Of a DNA stretch of 64,000 bases, positions 8,914 to 17,994 are shown piece after piece. Position 1 is the stretch's first letter, and each line of letters opens with the position of its first letter. A program made the position numbers and the translations under genes. The stretch is from NCBI RefSeq assembly GCF_900109685.1, contig NZ_FOBB01000002.1, positions 862,085-926,084 of the forward strand, in the 5' to 3' direction. The notes below the pieces were generated by a model. The model made no database searches, was not told the origin of the DNA, and was given only the letters and a program-made list of their open reading frames with translations. Origin of the DNA: Chitinophaga rupis (lineage in GTDB: Bacteria; Bacteroidota; Bacteroidia; Chitinophagales; Chitinophagaceae).

Positions 8914-11900
8914 ATGAAAATTTGTACCAGTAATGTTGTATCTGTAATTAAGCAGGTCATGAGAACAGGTAATATAATAAGTATGTTCCTGCTGTTAGGC
9001 GTCCAGCTGTTGCAGGGCGCAGTTTCCAGGGGACAATACCCGGTGGAGAAAATAGATCTGGCCATCCAGCGCCGATCACTTAAAGAAGCATTTACTATTC
9101 TTCAGCAGCAAAGCGGTGTGCTGTTTATTTATAACGAGCAGGCCATCGCCCCCTACAAAGCCGTTAGCCTGAACGCCCGGCAAAGATCATTGGATTGGGT
9201 GGTAAATGAGCTGCTGCGTAATACCCGCCTTACTTACAAAGTGCAAAATAATAAGGTCATTATTCTTGAAAAAGAAGTGAAGGCCCCAGCGGTAAAAATG
9301 GCCGTAGCAGCGGATCCTGCTGATAAACGTAAAGGCAGGGTCACGGATGCCAAAGGCGCGCCCTTACCCGGTGTAACCGTGCAAGTAAAAGGCGCTAACC
9401 GCGGCGCTGTTACTGATGGGGAAGGTGTTTTTTTCCTGCAGGTAGCGGAAAGCGAAGTGCTGGTATGTTCTATATCAGGTTATGTGACACAGGAAATACC
9501 AGCCGGCAGCGGTGAAATAAGCGTGGTATTGCAGGAAGATATTAAAGGGCTGGAAGAGGTAGTGGTAGTAGGTTACGGCACACAAAAGAAAAGAGAGGTG
9601 ACCGGCGCCATTGTATCTGTGCAGGGAAAGGAGCTGGCAGCGCAGCCCATTACCAACCCCATACAGGGGCTTAAAGGCAAGGTTGCCGGCCTGGATGTGT
9701 TCACCAGTGGCAATGAGCCCGGCGGTTCCGCCAACATCTTAATACGCGGGGAGCGTTCTATGAACGGTGGCAATGCGCCCCTGCTGGTGCTGGATGGCAT
9801 ACCGGTAATGGATGCCAGCTTTAACGAGATCAATCCCAACGACATTGCTTCCATAGAAGTACTGAAAGATGCCGCATCCTCCGCTATTTACGGCTCACGC
9901 GGCGCTAACGGCGTAATACTCATTACCACCAAGCGTGGGCAGGCCGGAAGGTCGGTTATTAATTACGATGCTTACTACGGCATTACTTCCATTACCCGTA
10001 AGCTGGACCTGATGGATGGGCAGCAGTTTGCCAAGCTGCGCCGGGAAGCTGCCAGGGGCGCTGCTGCAGATGGCAATGGCCCTATTCCGCCGGATGATCA
10101 GCTGTTTGATGCTATAGCGCTGGAATCACTGGCCAAGGGCCGTAGCACCGATTGGCAGGACCTGGTATATCACCAGGGCTCCCGGCAAAACCACCAGCTG
10201 TCTATCACCGGTGGTAAGGAGAAAACGCAGTTCGCTGTTTCCCTTAACTATTTCAGGGAAACGGGCATTATTGATAAAACAGATTATACCCGCGGCTCCA
10301 TCCGCATTAACCTGGACCACCAGGTAAATGACCGCATCCGCATGGGCGTATCCACCTTTGTAACCCGCTCAGAGCAGAATGTAGCGGATAATACCGTGTT
10401 CGATGATATACTGCGTACCAATCCGCTGGGCGTACCGTACGACAGTGCCGGTAACATGTTGTTCCGCCCCAATAACGATGAAGGCCAGCGTGTGAATCCC
10501 TTAATGGTGATCAAGAACACCATTGACGAGCGCTATAAAACACGCGTATTTGCCAGCGTGTATGGCGAGTGGGACATCCTCAAAGACCTTACCTACCGCC
10601 TGAACGTAGGCCCTGAGCTGGAAGTAGCCAGGGAAGGCATTTTCAAGGGCAGCCTTACGGATGCGAACCAGGGCGGCAATGCTACGGCCAGCACCTTTGA
10701 CCAGGACCGCTTCTCCATAACGGTAGAGAATATACTAAGATATAAACACCGCATCAATAAAGATCATAACCTGAGTGTTACCTTATTGCAAAGCTCCCAG
10801 CAGCAGATCACCAACAGCGCCGGTATCAATGTCAATAAGCTGCCTTATGAAGCGCAGGGCTATCATAACCTGGGCAGCGCAGGGGAAGTAACAGGCGTTA
10901 GCAGCGATTACAGCAAATCACTGCTGCTGTCGTACATGGCGCGTGTGAACTATGATTATAAGAACCGCTACCTGCTAACATTAACGGCACGTGCAGATGG
11001 TTCATCCGTGTTTGCGCCCGGGCATAAATGGGGATACTTTCCTTCTGCCGCTGCTGCCTGGCGTATAGATGCAGAGCCTTTCATGCAAAGCCTGCGCAAC
11101 ATCAGCGCGCTGAAGCTGCGTGTAAGCTACGGCAGCAATGGTAACAACCCGGTAAATCCATATGGCACCTTCAGCCTGCTCACTAAAGGCGTGTATGCTT
11201 TTGGGGAAACAGGCGCCAATGGCTTTGTACCCTATAGCATTGCCAACCCTAACCTGCAATGGGAAACTACCCGGGAGCTGAATATGGGCATTGATTTCGG
11301 ACTGTTCAACGACCGCATTTCCGGCTCCGTAGAACATTATATTTCCAATACAAAGAACATCCTGCTTACCCGTAGCATTCCTTCCAGCACTGGTTACACC
11401 AATATTGTAGAGAATATAGGCGCTACGCGCAATAACGGGTGGGAGGTAAGCCTTTCTACCATTAACGTATCAACGAAAAGCGGCTTCCAGTGGAGAACAG
11501 ACTTCAGCTTCAGCGCCAACCAGAATAAAATAGTGCAGCTGTATGGCGATGGTAAGAATGACCTGGGCAACAGCTGGATCATAGGACAGCCTATCAACAT
11601 TTTTTACTACTATAAGAAGACCGGCATCTGGCAAACCTCGGAAGCTACAGAAGCAGCAGCGCTGGGTTTTAAGCCGGGTATGATAAAGATAGCCGATGTT
11701 AACAATGATAAAACCCTGAACGACCAGGACCGCGTGGTAATAGGCAACCAGCGCCCCGCATGGCTGGGTGGCGTTACCAGCCATTTCACTTACCGCGGCC
11801 TGGACCTGAGTGTGATCATCAACACCCGCCAGCATTACCTGATCTATTCACAATGGTACGACAACAATAACCGCCTGGCAGGCCGTTACAACAACCTGGA

Positions 11901-12222
11901 TGTGGATTACTGGACGCCGGAAAATCCTACCAATGATAATCCGCAGCCTAACAAGAACCAGGAATCCGTGTACCTGGGGCAAACGCTGGCCATGAAAGAC
12001 GCCAGCTTTGTAAGGGTAAAGAACATAGGACTGTCGTACACACTGCCGCAGGTATGGCTGCAGCGCAGCGGCATCCGGAGCCTGAAAATAAACCTGAGCG
12101 CGGAAAATCCGTTCACCTTCACGCATTACAAAGGCCAGGACCCTGAGTTTGAATCAGATGGTACCCGCGCCATGTACCCTACTGTTAAAATGTATGCCGT
12201 AGGTTTAAATGCTGCTTTTTAA
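8914..12222 (+). CDS. SusC/RagA-type TonB-dependent outer-membrane transporter with STN domain
   Basis: 1102 residues, typical for the family. A signal segment lies at about 20-40 (IISMFLLLGVQLLQGAV). An STN/secretin domain follows at about 48-110 (IDLAIQRRSLKEAFTILQQQ), then a carboxypeptidase-regulatory-like beta domain (KGRVTDAKGAPLPGVTVQVKG). The TonB-linked plug starts at VVVVGYGTQKKREVTGA and contains VLKDAASSAIYGSRGANGVILITTK, the SusC signature, before the long beta-barrel. STN marks it as a transducer that signals through the FecR protein encoded upstream. With SusD it forms the uptake complex; the cargo is probably a glycerophosphodiester or a polymer releasing one, inferred from the gene at 13798. 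Confidence 0.95.
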   Translation: MKICTSNVVSVIKQVMRTGNIISMFLLLGVQLLQGAVSRGQYPVEKIDLAIQRRSLKEAFTILQQQSGVLFIYNEQAIAPYKAVSLNARQRSLDWVVNELLRNTRLTYKVQNNKVIILEKEVKAPAVKMAVAADPADKRKGRVTDAKGAPLPGVTVQVKGANRGAVTDGEGVFFLQVAESEVLVCSISGYVTQEIPAGSGEISVVLQEDIKGLEEVVVVGYGTQKKREVTGAIVSVQGKELAAQPITNPIQGLKGKVAGLDVFTSGNEPGGSANILIRGERSMNGGNAPLLVLDGIPVMDASFNEINPNDIASIEVLKDAASSAIYGSRGANGVILITTKRGQAGRSVINYDAYYGITSITRKLDLMDGQQFAKLRREAARGAAADGNGPIPPDDQLFDAIALESLAKGRSTDWQDLVYHQGSRQNHQLSITGGKEKTQFAVSLNYFRETGIIDKTDYTRGSIRINLDHQVNDRIRMGVSTFVTRSEQNVADNTVFDDILRTNPLGVPYDSAGNMLFRPNNDEGQRVNPLMVIKNTIDERYKTRVFASVYGEWDILKDLTYRLNVGPELEVAREGIFKGSLTDANQGGNATASTFDQDRFSITVENILRYKHRINKDHNLSVTLLQSSQQQITNSAGINVNKLPYEAQGYHNLGSAGEVTGVSSDYSKSLLLSYMARVNYDYKNRYLLTLTARADGSSVFAPGHKWGYFPSAAAAWRIDAEPFMQSLRNISALKLRVSYGSNGNNPVNPYGTFSLLTKGVYAFGETGANGFVPYSIANPNLQWETTRELNMGIDFGLFNDRISGSVEHYISNTKNILLTRSIPSSTGYTNIVENIGATRNNGWEVSLSTINVSTKSGFQWRTDFSFSANQNKIVQLYGDGKNDLGNSWIIGQPINIFYYYKKTGIWQTSEATEAAALGFKPGMIKIADVNNDKTLNDQDRVVIGNQRPAWLGGVTSHFTYRGLDLSVIINTRQHYLIYSQWYDNNNRLAGRYNNLDVDYWTPENPTNDNPQPNKNQESVYLGQTLAMKDASFVRVKNIGLSYTLPQVWLQRSGIRSLKINLSAENPFTFTHYKGQDPEFESDGTRAMYPTVKMYAVGLNAAF

Positions 12223-12239
12223 CTGATCAAACAACAGCT

Positions 12240-13775
12240 ATGCAACGTTATAAATTATTTACTTTCCTGTTCTTCGTATGCAGCTGGCTGGGCATCAGCT
12301 CCTGCAGCCTGGAAGAGAAAAACCTGTACAAGCCCGTGCCGGAGGCTATTTACAGTGATGCAGCCGGCATTAACAACGGCGTTACCGGCGTATACAGCCA
12401 GCTGCGCGGCTTATATGGCTCGCAGAAAGGGTTTACCCTTACCACCATGGGCACGGATATTTTTCAGCATGGGAAAGATGGTGGCTATAAGTTCATGGAC
12501 GATTATTCCACTGCGCTGAATGCCTCTGCCGGTTACCTGTATGATCTGTGGACCAATTGTTACGCAGGTATTAATGCCGCCAATACTATCCTGGACCGGA
12601 TAGATGCCATTGCCATAGATGAAGCGCTGCGCAACCGCTACAAGGCAGAAGTACGCTTTTTACGCGCGCATTATTATTACTGGTTAACCCTGCAGTTCGG
12701 CGATGTGGTGTATACAGATCATGAAACCAAAGGCGTGGTAACTAACCTTGGCAGAACGCCCAAAGCCGATATCTGGAAAAAGATGCAGGAGGATACACAG
12801 TTTGCAGTGGACAATCTTGACTGGGCCACGCAGGAGTATGGCCGCATCACCAAAGGCGCTGCCCTGCACCAGCTGGCCCTAACAGACCTGCTGCTGAAAG
12901 ATTATGCCGGCGCTGCCACAGCCGCTGTAAAGGTGATCAATGAAGGGCCTTACCAGCTGCTGCCTGCTTATGCCAGCGTATTTGATTACAACAATCAGAA
13001 GAATGCAGAAATACTTTTTTCCGTACAATACATTAACAATGCGTTGTTCAATGGCGATGGCAACCAGGGTAATGCCTTTTTTACGCCTGCCTACGATCAA
13101 TTCGGTTTGCTGCGCGATGTGAACCAGGGTGGCCGTCCGTATACACGTTTCAGGCCCACACCGTTCTTCCGCAACCTGTTTGATAAGAACGACAGCCGTT
13201 TTGATGTTACCTTCCGCATTTACTGGTTCTATAACAATCCCGCCAACCTGCCTGCAGGTAAAAAGCTGGGCGATACCGTGGTATGGCAGATCAGCCCGGG
13301 CGTAACATCTACCATTGCGCCCAATACAGATAACATGCACTGGGGCATTAAAAAACATGATGATCCCACCCGCGCCTCCCCGCAGGACCTGAACGGTTTC
13401 CGCGATTATTTTGTGTACCGCTTATCAGATACTTACCTCATTGCAGCAGAAGCATTGATGCTGGACGGTAAGCCGGAGCAGGGCGTAATATACCTGAACA
13501 AAGTGCGCAGCCGCGCGGCCAAACCCGGCACCACCATGCCTATGCTAAGCGCTGCACAGCTGAATATGGATGCTGTGCTGGATGAACGTGCCCGTGAGCT
13601 GGGTGGGGAAGAAGGCCGCTGGATGGACCTTGTACGCACCGGTAAGCTGATAGACCGCGCAAAGCTGTACAATCCGAACGCAGCCAACATTAAACCGATC
13701 CATGCACTGAGGCCCATTCCGCAGTCGCAGCGCGATCTTTCAACCGTACCCTTTCCGCAAAATGACGGCTATTAA
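12240..13775 (+). CDS. SusD/RagB family surface lipoprotein
   Basis: 511 residues. The N-terminus (LFTFLFFVCSWLGISSC) ends in a lipobox-like ISSC, so the protein should be lipidated and surface exposed. The TPR-like SusD fold is recognised by TNCYAGINAANTILDRID, VRFLRAHYYYWLTLQFGDVVY and the C-terminal YLIAAEALM, YLNKVRSRA and ELGGEEGRWMDLVRTGKL. It caps the SusC channel and binds the ligand. It follows susC by 17 bp, so the two are co-translated. Confidence 0.95.
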   Translation: MQRYKLFTFLFFVCSWLGISSCSLEEKNLYKPVPEAIYSDAAGINNGVTGVYSQLRGLYGSQKGFTLTTMGTDIFQHGKDGGYKFMDDYSTALNASAGYLYDLWTNCYAGINAANTILDRIDAIAIDEALRNRYKAEVRFLRAHYYYWLTLQFGDVVYTDHETKGVVTNLGRTPKADIWKKMQEDTQFAVDNLDWATQEYGRITKGAALHQLALTDLLLKDYAGAATAAVKVINEGPYQLLPAYASVFDYNNQKNAEILFSVQYINNALFNGDGNQGNAFFTPAYDQFGLLRDVNQGGRPYTRFRPTPFFRNLFDKNDSRFDVTFRIYWFYNNPANLPAGKKLGDTVVWQISPGVTSTIAPNTDNMHWGIKKHDDPTRASPQDLNGFRDYFVYRLSDTYLIAAEALMLDGKPEQGVIYLNKVRSRAAKPGTTMPMLSAAQLNMDAVLDERARELGGEEGRWMDLVRTGKLIDRAKLYNPNAANIKPIHALRPIPQSQRDLSTVPFPQNDGY

Positions 13776-13797
13776 TTACTACCATTAAATATTAAAG

Positions 13798-14652
13798 ATG
13801 AAGCAATTTAGTTTTGTTGTTGCGTTGCTTTGTACGCAACTGTTTGTACAAGCGCAATCCAATGTAGCACCCATCCTGGAAGATTTCTACCATCACCCGG
13901 AACGCGTGCTGGTAACCGCCCACCGCGCCGCACATAACAAGTACCCGGAAAATTCCATTGCCGCCATTAAAGAAGCTATCCGTATAGGCGTTGATGTGGT
14001 AGAGCTGGATGTACGCTCCACTAAAGACAGTGTGCTGGTGATCATGCACGACGGCACCATTACCCGCACCACGGGCCAGCCCGGCGCTGTAAGGGATTAT
14101 ACGTACAAAGAGTTGCAGGCCTTCCACCTGCTGTTTAACGGCCAGCCCACGGAAGAAAAGATCCCCACTTTTGAGGAGGCGCTGAAGCTGTTAAAAGGCA
14201 AGGCCATGCTGGATATTGATTTCAAGGAAGCATCGCCTGAAGCTGCTAAGAAAACCTGCGCCCTGGTAGAGGCTACCCAAATGGCCTCGCAGGTATTATT
14301 TTTCCTGTATGCCGCCAAATACGCGCCCTACCTGCATGACCTGGACCCTAATATTCCCATTATGCCCCGCTCACATAATGCGGAGGAAACAGAAAAGATC
14401 ATGCAGCAGGGTAAATATGCTGCCATACACATTGATGATTCTTTTTATTCCGATAGTTTAATGAGCCGCGTGCGCGCACACGGAGAACGTGTGTGGATCA
14501 ATGCCCTGGGCAAGTATGACGACATGGAAGAAAAGCAAAAGGACAGTGGTTTTGATGCGATGATGAAGGCGTTTAAGTACGCGAATTGTATACAAACTAA
14601 TTACCCGGAGGAGCTGTTGGCGTACCTGAAGAAGAAGGGACTGCACCGATAA
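13798..14652 (+). CDS. Secreted glycerophosphodiester phosphodiesterase
   Basis: 284 residues with a signal peptide (MKQFSFVVALLCTQLFVQA). GDPD-family residues are present: His42-Arg43 (AHRAAH), Glu51 (PENS), Glu69 and Asp71 (VELDVR), His84-Asp85 (IMHDGT). It should cut glycerophosphodiesters such as deacylated phospholipids to glycerol-3-phosphate and an alcohol, in the periplasm. It is the last gene of the sigma/FecR/SusC/SusD operon, 22 bp after susD, and the only enzyme in it, so it indicates the likely cargo of the transporter. The stop codon lies in the small hairpin at 14643-14660. Confidence 0.9.
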   Translation: MKQFSFVVALLCTQLFVQAQSNVAPILEDFYHHPERVLVTAHRAAHNKYPENSIAAIKEAIRIGVDVVELDVRSTKDSVLVIMHDGTITRTTGQPGAVRDYTYKELQAFHLLFNGQPTEEKIPTFEEALKLLKGKAMLDIDFKEASPEAAKKTCALVEATQMASQVLFFLYAAKYAPYLHDLDPNIPIMPRSHNAEETEKIMQQGKYAAIHIDDSFYSDSLMSRVRAHGERVWINALGKYDDMEEKQKDSGFDAMMKAFKYANCIQTNYPEELLAYLKKKGLHR

Positions 14653-14660
14653 ATCGGTGC
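14643..14660. terminator. Hairpin spanning the GDPD stop codon
   Basis: GCACCGAT (14643-14650), AA, ATCGGTGC (14653-14660): a perfect 8-bp inverted repeat centred on the TAA stop codon and touching repeat copy C. No T-run; function uncertain. Confidence 0.4.
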
Positions 14661-14792
14661 GTCCATAGTCGATGGTCGATGGTCCATTGCCTGGTGCATG
14701 ATGGAGGTATTTCGTGGAGTAGAAATATTATATACCACGTGCTAACATTCATACGCAAAATGCTATGGACCATGGACCATCGACCATGGACT
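14661..14792 (+). repeat. Type-1 hairpin repeat, copy C
   Basis: Left arm 14661-14689 (GTCCATAGTCGATGGTCGAT and on) and right arm 14762-14791 (GCTATGGACCATGGACCATC and on). The core CCTGGTGCATGATGGAGGTA matches the CCTGCTGCGTGGTGGAGGTA of copy B at 6860-6996, in the same orientation. It fills the gap between two convergent genes exactly: it starts 8 bp after the GDPD stop and its last base touches the stop codon of the GMC gene. A two-way terminator role is plausible. Confidence 0.8.
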
Positions 14793-16498
14793 CACTTCTT
14801 CAACTGCCCCACCGCATGATCTACTGCTCTTGCAGTAAGCGCCATATACAGCAGCGAAGGGCTTTGATTGCCGGTGCTGGCCATGCAGGCGCCGTCAGTT
14901 ACAAATACATTTTTGCAGTGGTGCAGCTGGTTCCATTCATTCAGTAAAGAAGTTTTAGGATCGCTGCCCATGCGGCAGCCGCCCATTTCATGAATATCCA
15001 GGCCAGGAGCCTGATGGTTATCAGATTGCTGTATGTTCTTGCAGCCGGCCTTTTCCAGCATAGCAGTACTTTGGGCCAGGAAGTCTTTGATCATCTTTTC
15101 ATCATTATCATCATAACCTACATTCATTACCAGCAGCGGAATACCCCACTGGTCTTTCTGATCTTTGCTTAAGCGTACGTGGTTACTGGCTTTGGGAATG
15201 GTTTCGCCCTGCATGTACATATACACATGCCAGCCGCCAGGTTCTGTAAGGGCCTCTTTGTAAGCGGCGCCAATGGTTTCTGTGATACGGGAATCATCCA
15301 GCCGCTGGCGGTAGGCGCCCATGAAGGTAGTAAAGCCGCCAACATAATCAGTGTCCTGCTTTTCCAGGTTGCGGTAGTTGGCTATGATGGGTTCTGTGGG
15401 GTTGCGGCCAAAATAGTAGCGGTCATCCAAACCATCCAGCGTGCCATTTACCGAGGCCCGGTAGTTATGAAAGGCCACGTAGTGGCCCAGCAGGCCATTA
15501 TCGTTTCCCAGGCCGTTGGGAAAGCGGCTGGAGGTGGAGTTGAGCAGTATCAGGGTACTGTTCAATGCCGATGCATTCACGAAAATAACCTGTGCAAAAT
15601 AATCGGTAGCAGCATGGGTATTGGCGTCTATAACGCGTACGCCTATAGCTTTTTGTTTTTGCTCATCATAAATAATGGAATGTACTACAGAGAAAGGGCG
15701 GATGGTTAAACGGCCGGTTTTTTTTGCCCAGGGAAGGGTAGAGGATACGGAGCTGAAATACCCGCCAAAGGGGCAGCCCCGCATACATAAATTGCGCGCC
15801 TGGCATTTTACGCGGCCCTGTTCCAGGTGAATGGGTTTAGGCTCTGTAATATGCGCCCAGCGGGCGTGTACAAGATGCCTGTCGGGGTAATGCTGTTGAA
15901 TGGCTTTTTGTACCTGTGCTTCCGCGCAGTTAAATTCAAACGGCGGCAAAAAGGAGCCGTCCGGCATGGCGGCAATGCCATCGCGGGTGCCGCACACGCC
16001 AATAAATTCTTCTACATGCGTGTACCAGGGCGCTACATCATCATACCCAATGGGCCAGCCGATACCGTAGCCGTAACGTTGCGGTGCGGTAAATTCATAC
16101 TGGCTCCAGCGTTGACAGGCACGCCCCCAGGTGAGTGATTTGCCGCCTACCTGGTAACCCCGGATCCAGTCGAATGGTTTTTCCTGTATGTAGGGGTGGT
16201 CTTTGTCTTTAATGAAAAAGTGCGCGGTATCTTCTCCAAAGCCTGCTGCCTTGCTGATGAGCGGGTTCTCCTGTAAGAACTGTTTGGTCATTTGCCCGCG
16301 GTGGGTGAACTCCCAGGGCGCTTTGGTAGCGGTGGGATAGTCTTTATTGTGTTCTACATTGCGGCCCCTTTCCAGCACCAGGGTTTGCAGGCCATGGCCG
16401 CACAGCTCTTTAGCGGCCCATCCGCCGCTGATGCCGGAGCCTATCACTATAGCGTCAAAAGTGTTTTTCGCTTTGCCGTTGGAATCAATATTGATCAT
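14792..16498 (-). CDS. GMC family oxidoreductase (FAD-dependent)
   Basis: 568 residues. The N-terminal FAD-binding Rossmann motif is VIGSGISGGWAAKEL (about 16-30), followed by LVLERG. Typical GMC features follow: GGKSLTWGRACQRW, a Cys-rich RNLCMRGCPFGG stretch, HEMGGCRMG with the active-site His near the C-terminus, and VTDGACMASTGNQSPSLLYMALTARA with the conserved Asn. It oxidises an alcohol or sugar hydroxyl. Bacteroidota members often work with a gluconate-dehydrogenase subunit 3 protein, but none is next to it here. It has its own transcript, behind the terminator at 16541-16570. Confidence 0.9.
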   Translation of the reverse strand: MINIDSNGKAKNTFDAIVIGSGISGGWAAKELCGHGLQTLVLERGRNVEHNKDYPTATKAPWEFTHRGQMTKQFLQENPLISKAAGFGEDTAHFFIKDKDHPYIQEKPFDWIRGYQVGGKSLTWGRACQRWSQYEFTAPQRYGYGIGWPIGYDDVAPWYTHVEEFIGVCGTRDGIAAMPDGSFLPPFEFNCAEAQVQKAIQQHYPDRHLVHARWAHITEPKPIHLEQGRVKCQARNLCMRGCPFGGYFSSVSSTLPWAKKTGRLTIRPFSVVHSIIYDEQKQKAIGVRVIDANTHAATDYFAQVIFVNASALNSTLILLNSTSSRFPNGLGNDNGLLGHYVAFHNYRASVNGTLDGLDDRYYFGRNPTEPIIANYRNLEKQDTDYVGGFTTFMGAYRQRLDDSRITETIGAAYKEALTEPGGWHVYMYMQGETIPKASNHVRLSKDQKDQWGIPLLVMNVGYDDNDEKMIKDFLAQSTAMLEKAGCKNIQQSDNHQAPGLDIHEMGGCRMGSDPKTSLLNEWNQLHHCKNVFVTDGACMASTGNQSPSLLYMALTARAVDHAVGQLKK

Positions 16499-16540
16499 GA
16501 CGTGGCGTACTTGTTACCCAATGTAATATTTTATGGGATA

Positions 16541-16570
16541 AAAAGAAAGCCGGCCCTGCAGGGACCGGCT
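16541..16570 (-). terminator. Rho-independent terminator, minus strand
   Basis: On the minus strand AGCCGG-T-CCC-TGCA-GGG-CCGGCT is followed by TTTCTTTTT: nine pairs with one bulged base and a classical T-tract. It ends transcripts from the CapA-like gene and the remnant at 16599 before the GMC gene begins. Confidence 0.75.
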
Positions 16571-16598
16571 ATAAAATGCGTTGTACAATACAGGCGGG

Positions 16599-16697
16599 TT
16601 ACTCTACCCAATATACCAATGTTACGGTAATAAAGCCATCGGGGCCTACCTGGCCATCGGTGAGCGTAAGGGTTTGCGGCAAGAAATTCCTAAGCGG
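16599..16697 (-). pseudogene. Possible 3' remnant of a lost gene
   Basis: The minus strand reads TLTLTDGQVGPDGFITVTLV then YWVE and a TAA stop, protein-like sequence of about 32 codons bounded upstream by an in-frame TAG at 16698-16700 and with no start codon. It ends about 30 bp before the terminator at 16541-16570, as the true 3' end of a gene would. I do not recognise the family. It could also be chance reading. Confidence 0.3.
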
Positions 16698-16708
16698 CTA
16701 TGTTAAGT

Positions 16709-17890
16709 TTAGGGTTGAAAAGTTGAGCAATACCTGCTGCGGGTTAAACCTGCTGCAGATACGTTAAGGGTGCTGTCGTGCATGCCTGCATTCACCTGTT
16801 TAAATCCAAAATCCTGTGCCGATAAGCTTTGGATCATCTTAAAGGCCTGCATGCAGCTATCCGGCATGGGTACGCCTTCGCCCTGCTGTAGAAAAGAAAA
16901 TACCTTATGATCTATGAGCTCGCCTTTACCGGTGATCTTTACCTGCAGCAGGGGCGCTACATTGTAAGGCGGTTTCAGGTTAAACAGGTGATAGGTGGCA
17001 AAGTTACCCAGGCTGTAGGCTATCAGCTTTTGCTTATACATTTCCATGCCCCTTACCACATGCGGGCCGGAGCCTATTACCATATCAGCGCCGGCATCCA
17101 CGCACATACGTGCAAAGTGCGTTACATTTCCGCGGTCCTGACCGTAGAAGATCTCCCGCCGTTTTGGGGTATGCGTACGCGTAGTGCCTTCTGCACCGCC
17201 ATGAAAGAATACAATGAGCACATCACACAGCGGCCTTACACGTGCTACGTAGGCCTGTACCAGCGAGTCGTTGTTCATGTTAAGGCAGTTGCTGTGCGGG
17301 GCAAAGGAAACAAATCCAAAGCGTGTATTCCGTGCCGTTAGTGTATCAAAGGGGTGCTGGGTAACACCACTGGTGCGTATGTTGTTGTTACGTAAAAAAG
17401 CAAGCGTATGTTGCACACCTTTATCTCCAAAATCATAGGAATGGTTGTTAGATAAGTTAAGATATTCAAAGCCGGCTTCCTTATACCACTGTGCATATTT
17501 AAGCGGTGTGCGGAAAGCAAAGCACTGCGTTAAGCCGCATTGTTTATATACGGCTGCACTATCAGATACTGCGCTTTCAAGATTACCTATGCGCAGGTCT
17601 GTTTGCTGTAATAAGGGAATGGCATGCTGCAGGATATTTCCTTCACCTGCTGCGGGCAGGTAAAGGGGAGAAGGATAGCTGGAACCTACCATCATATCCC
17701 CCACAATGGAGATGCTGATGGTATCTGTTCCCGGCTGCGGGAGGATCACGGAATCCTTTGAGTGAAAGGCTTTCCGGTATACTAGTCCGGCGCCTGGATT
17801 ACCAGCAAAAAGGCAGGGAATGGTTACCAGGCCTATTACGTTAAAGGTGAATAACCGCAGGTTTTTAACAACCAACTTTTCTTCGGGCAT
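16709..17890 (-). CDS. CapA family protein (poly-gamma-glutamate synthesis-type metallophosphatase fold)
   Basis: 393 residues. An N-terminal hydrophobic segment (about 13-32) should anchor or export it. The CapA motifs are present: SIVGDMMVG with the metal-binding Asp, LRIGNLESAVSD, LNLSNNHSYDFGDKG, VFFHGGAEG, and GADMVIGSGPHVVRGME with the His ligands, then IAYSLGNF. In other bacteria CapA acts in poly-gamma-glutamate or capsule polymer handling, but no capB/capC genes are near, so only the metal-dependent phosphoesterase fold is supported. The last ~20 residues (TRSRYCSTFQP) look unconserved. Confidence 0.85.
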   Translation of the reverse strand: MPEEKLVVKNLRLFTFNVIGLVTIPCLFAGNPGAGLVYRKAFHSKDSVILPQPGTDTISISIVGDMMVGSSYPSPLYLPAAGEGNILQHAIPLLQQTDLRIGNLESAVSDSAAVYKQCGLTQCFAFRTPLKYAQWYKEAGFEYLNLSNNHSYDFGDKGVQHTLAFLRNNNIRTSGVTQHPFDTLTARNTRFGFVSFAPHSNCLNMNNDSLVQAYVARVRPLCDVLIVFFHGGAEGTTRTHTPKRREIFYGQDRGNVTHFARMCVDAGADMVIGSGPHVVRGMEMYKQKLIAYSLGNFATYHLFNLKPPYNVAPLLQVKITGKGELIDHKVFSFLQQGEGVPMPDSCMQAFKMIQSLSAQDFGFKQVNAGMHDSTLNVSAAGLTRSRYCSTFQP

Positions 17891-17994
17891 AGAGCGGATA
17901 AATAGTAAATATCTTCAGGGGTTGCAGGTGCAAATATATAAAAGATATCTAATGTTTATACAGGATATGTCCGTAATAGTTATTCACAATATGT

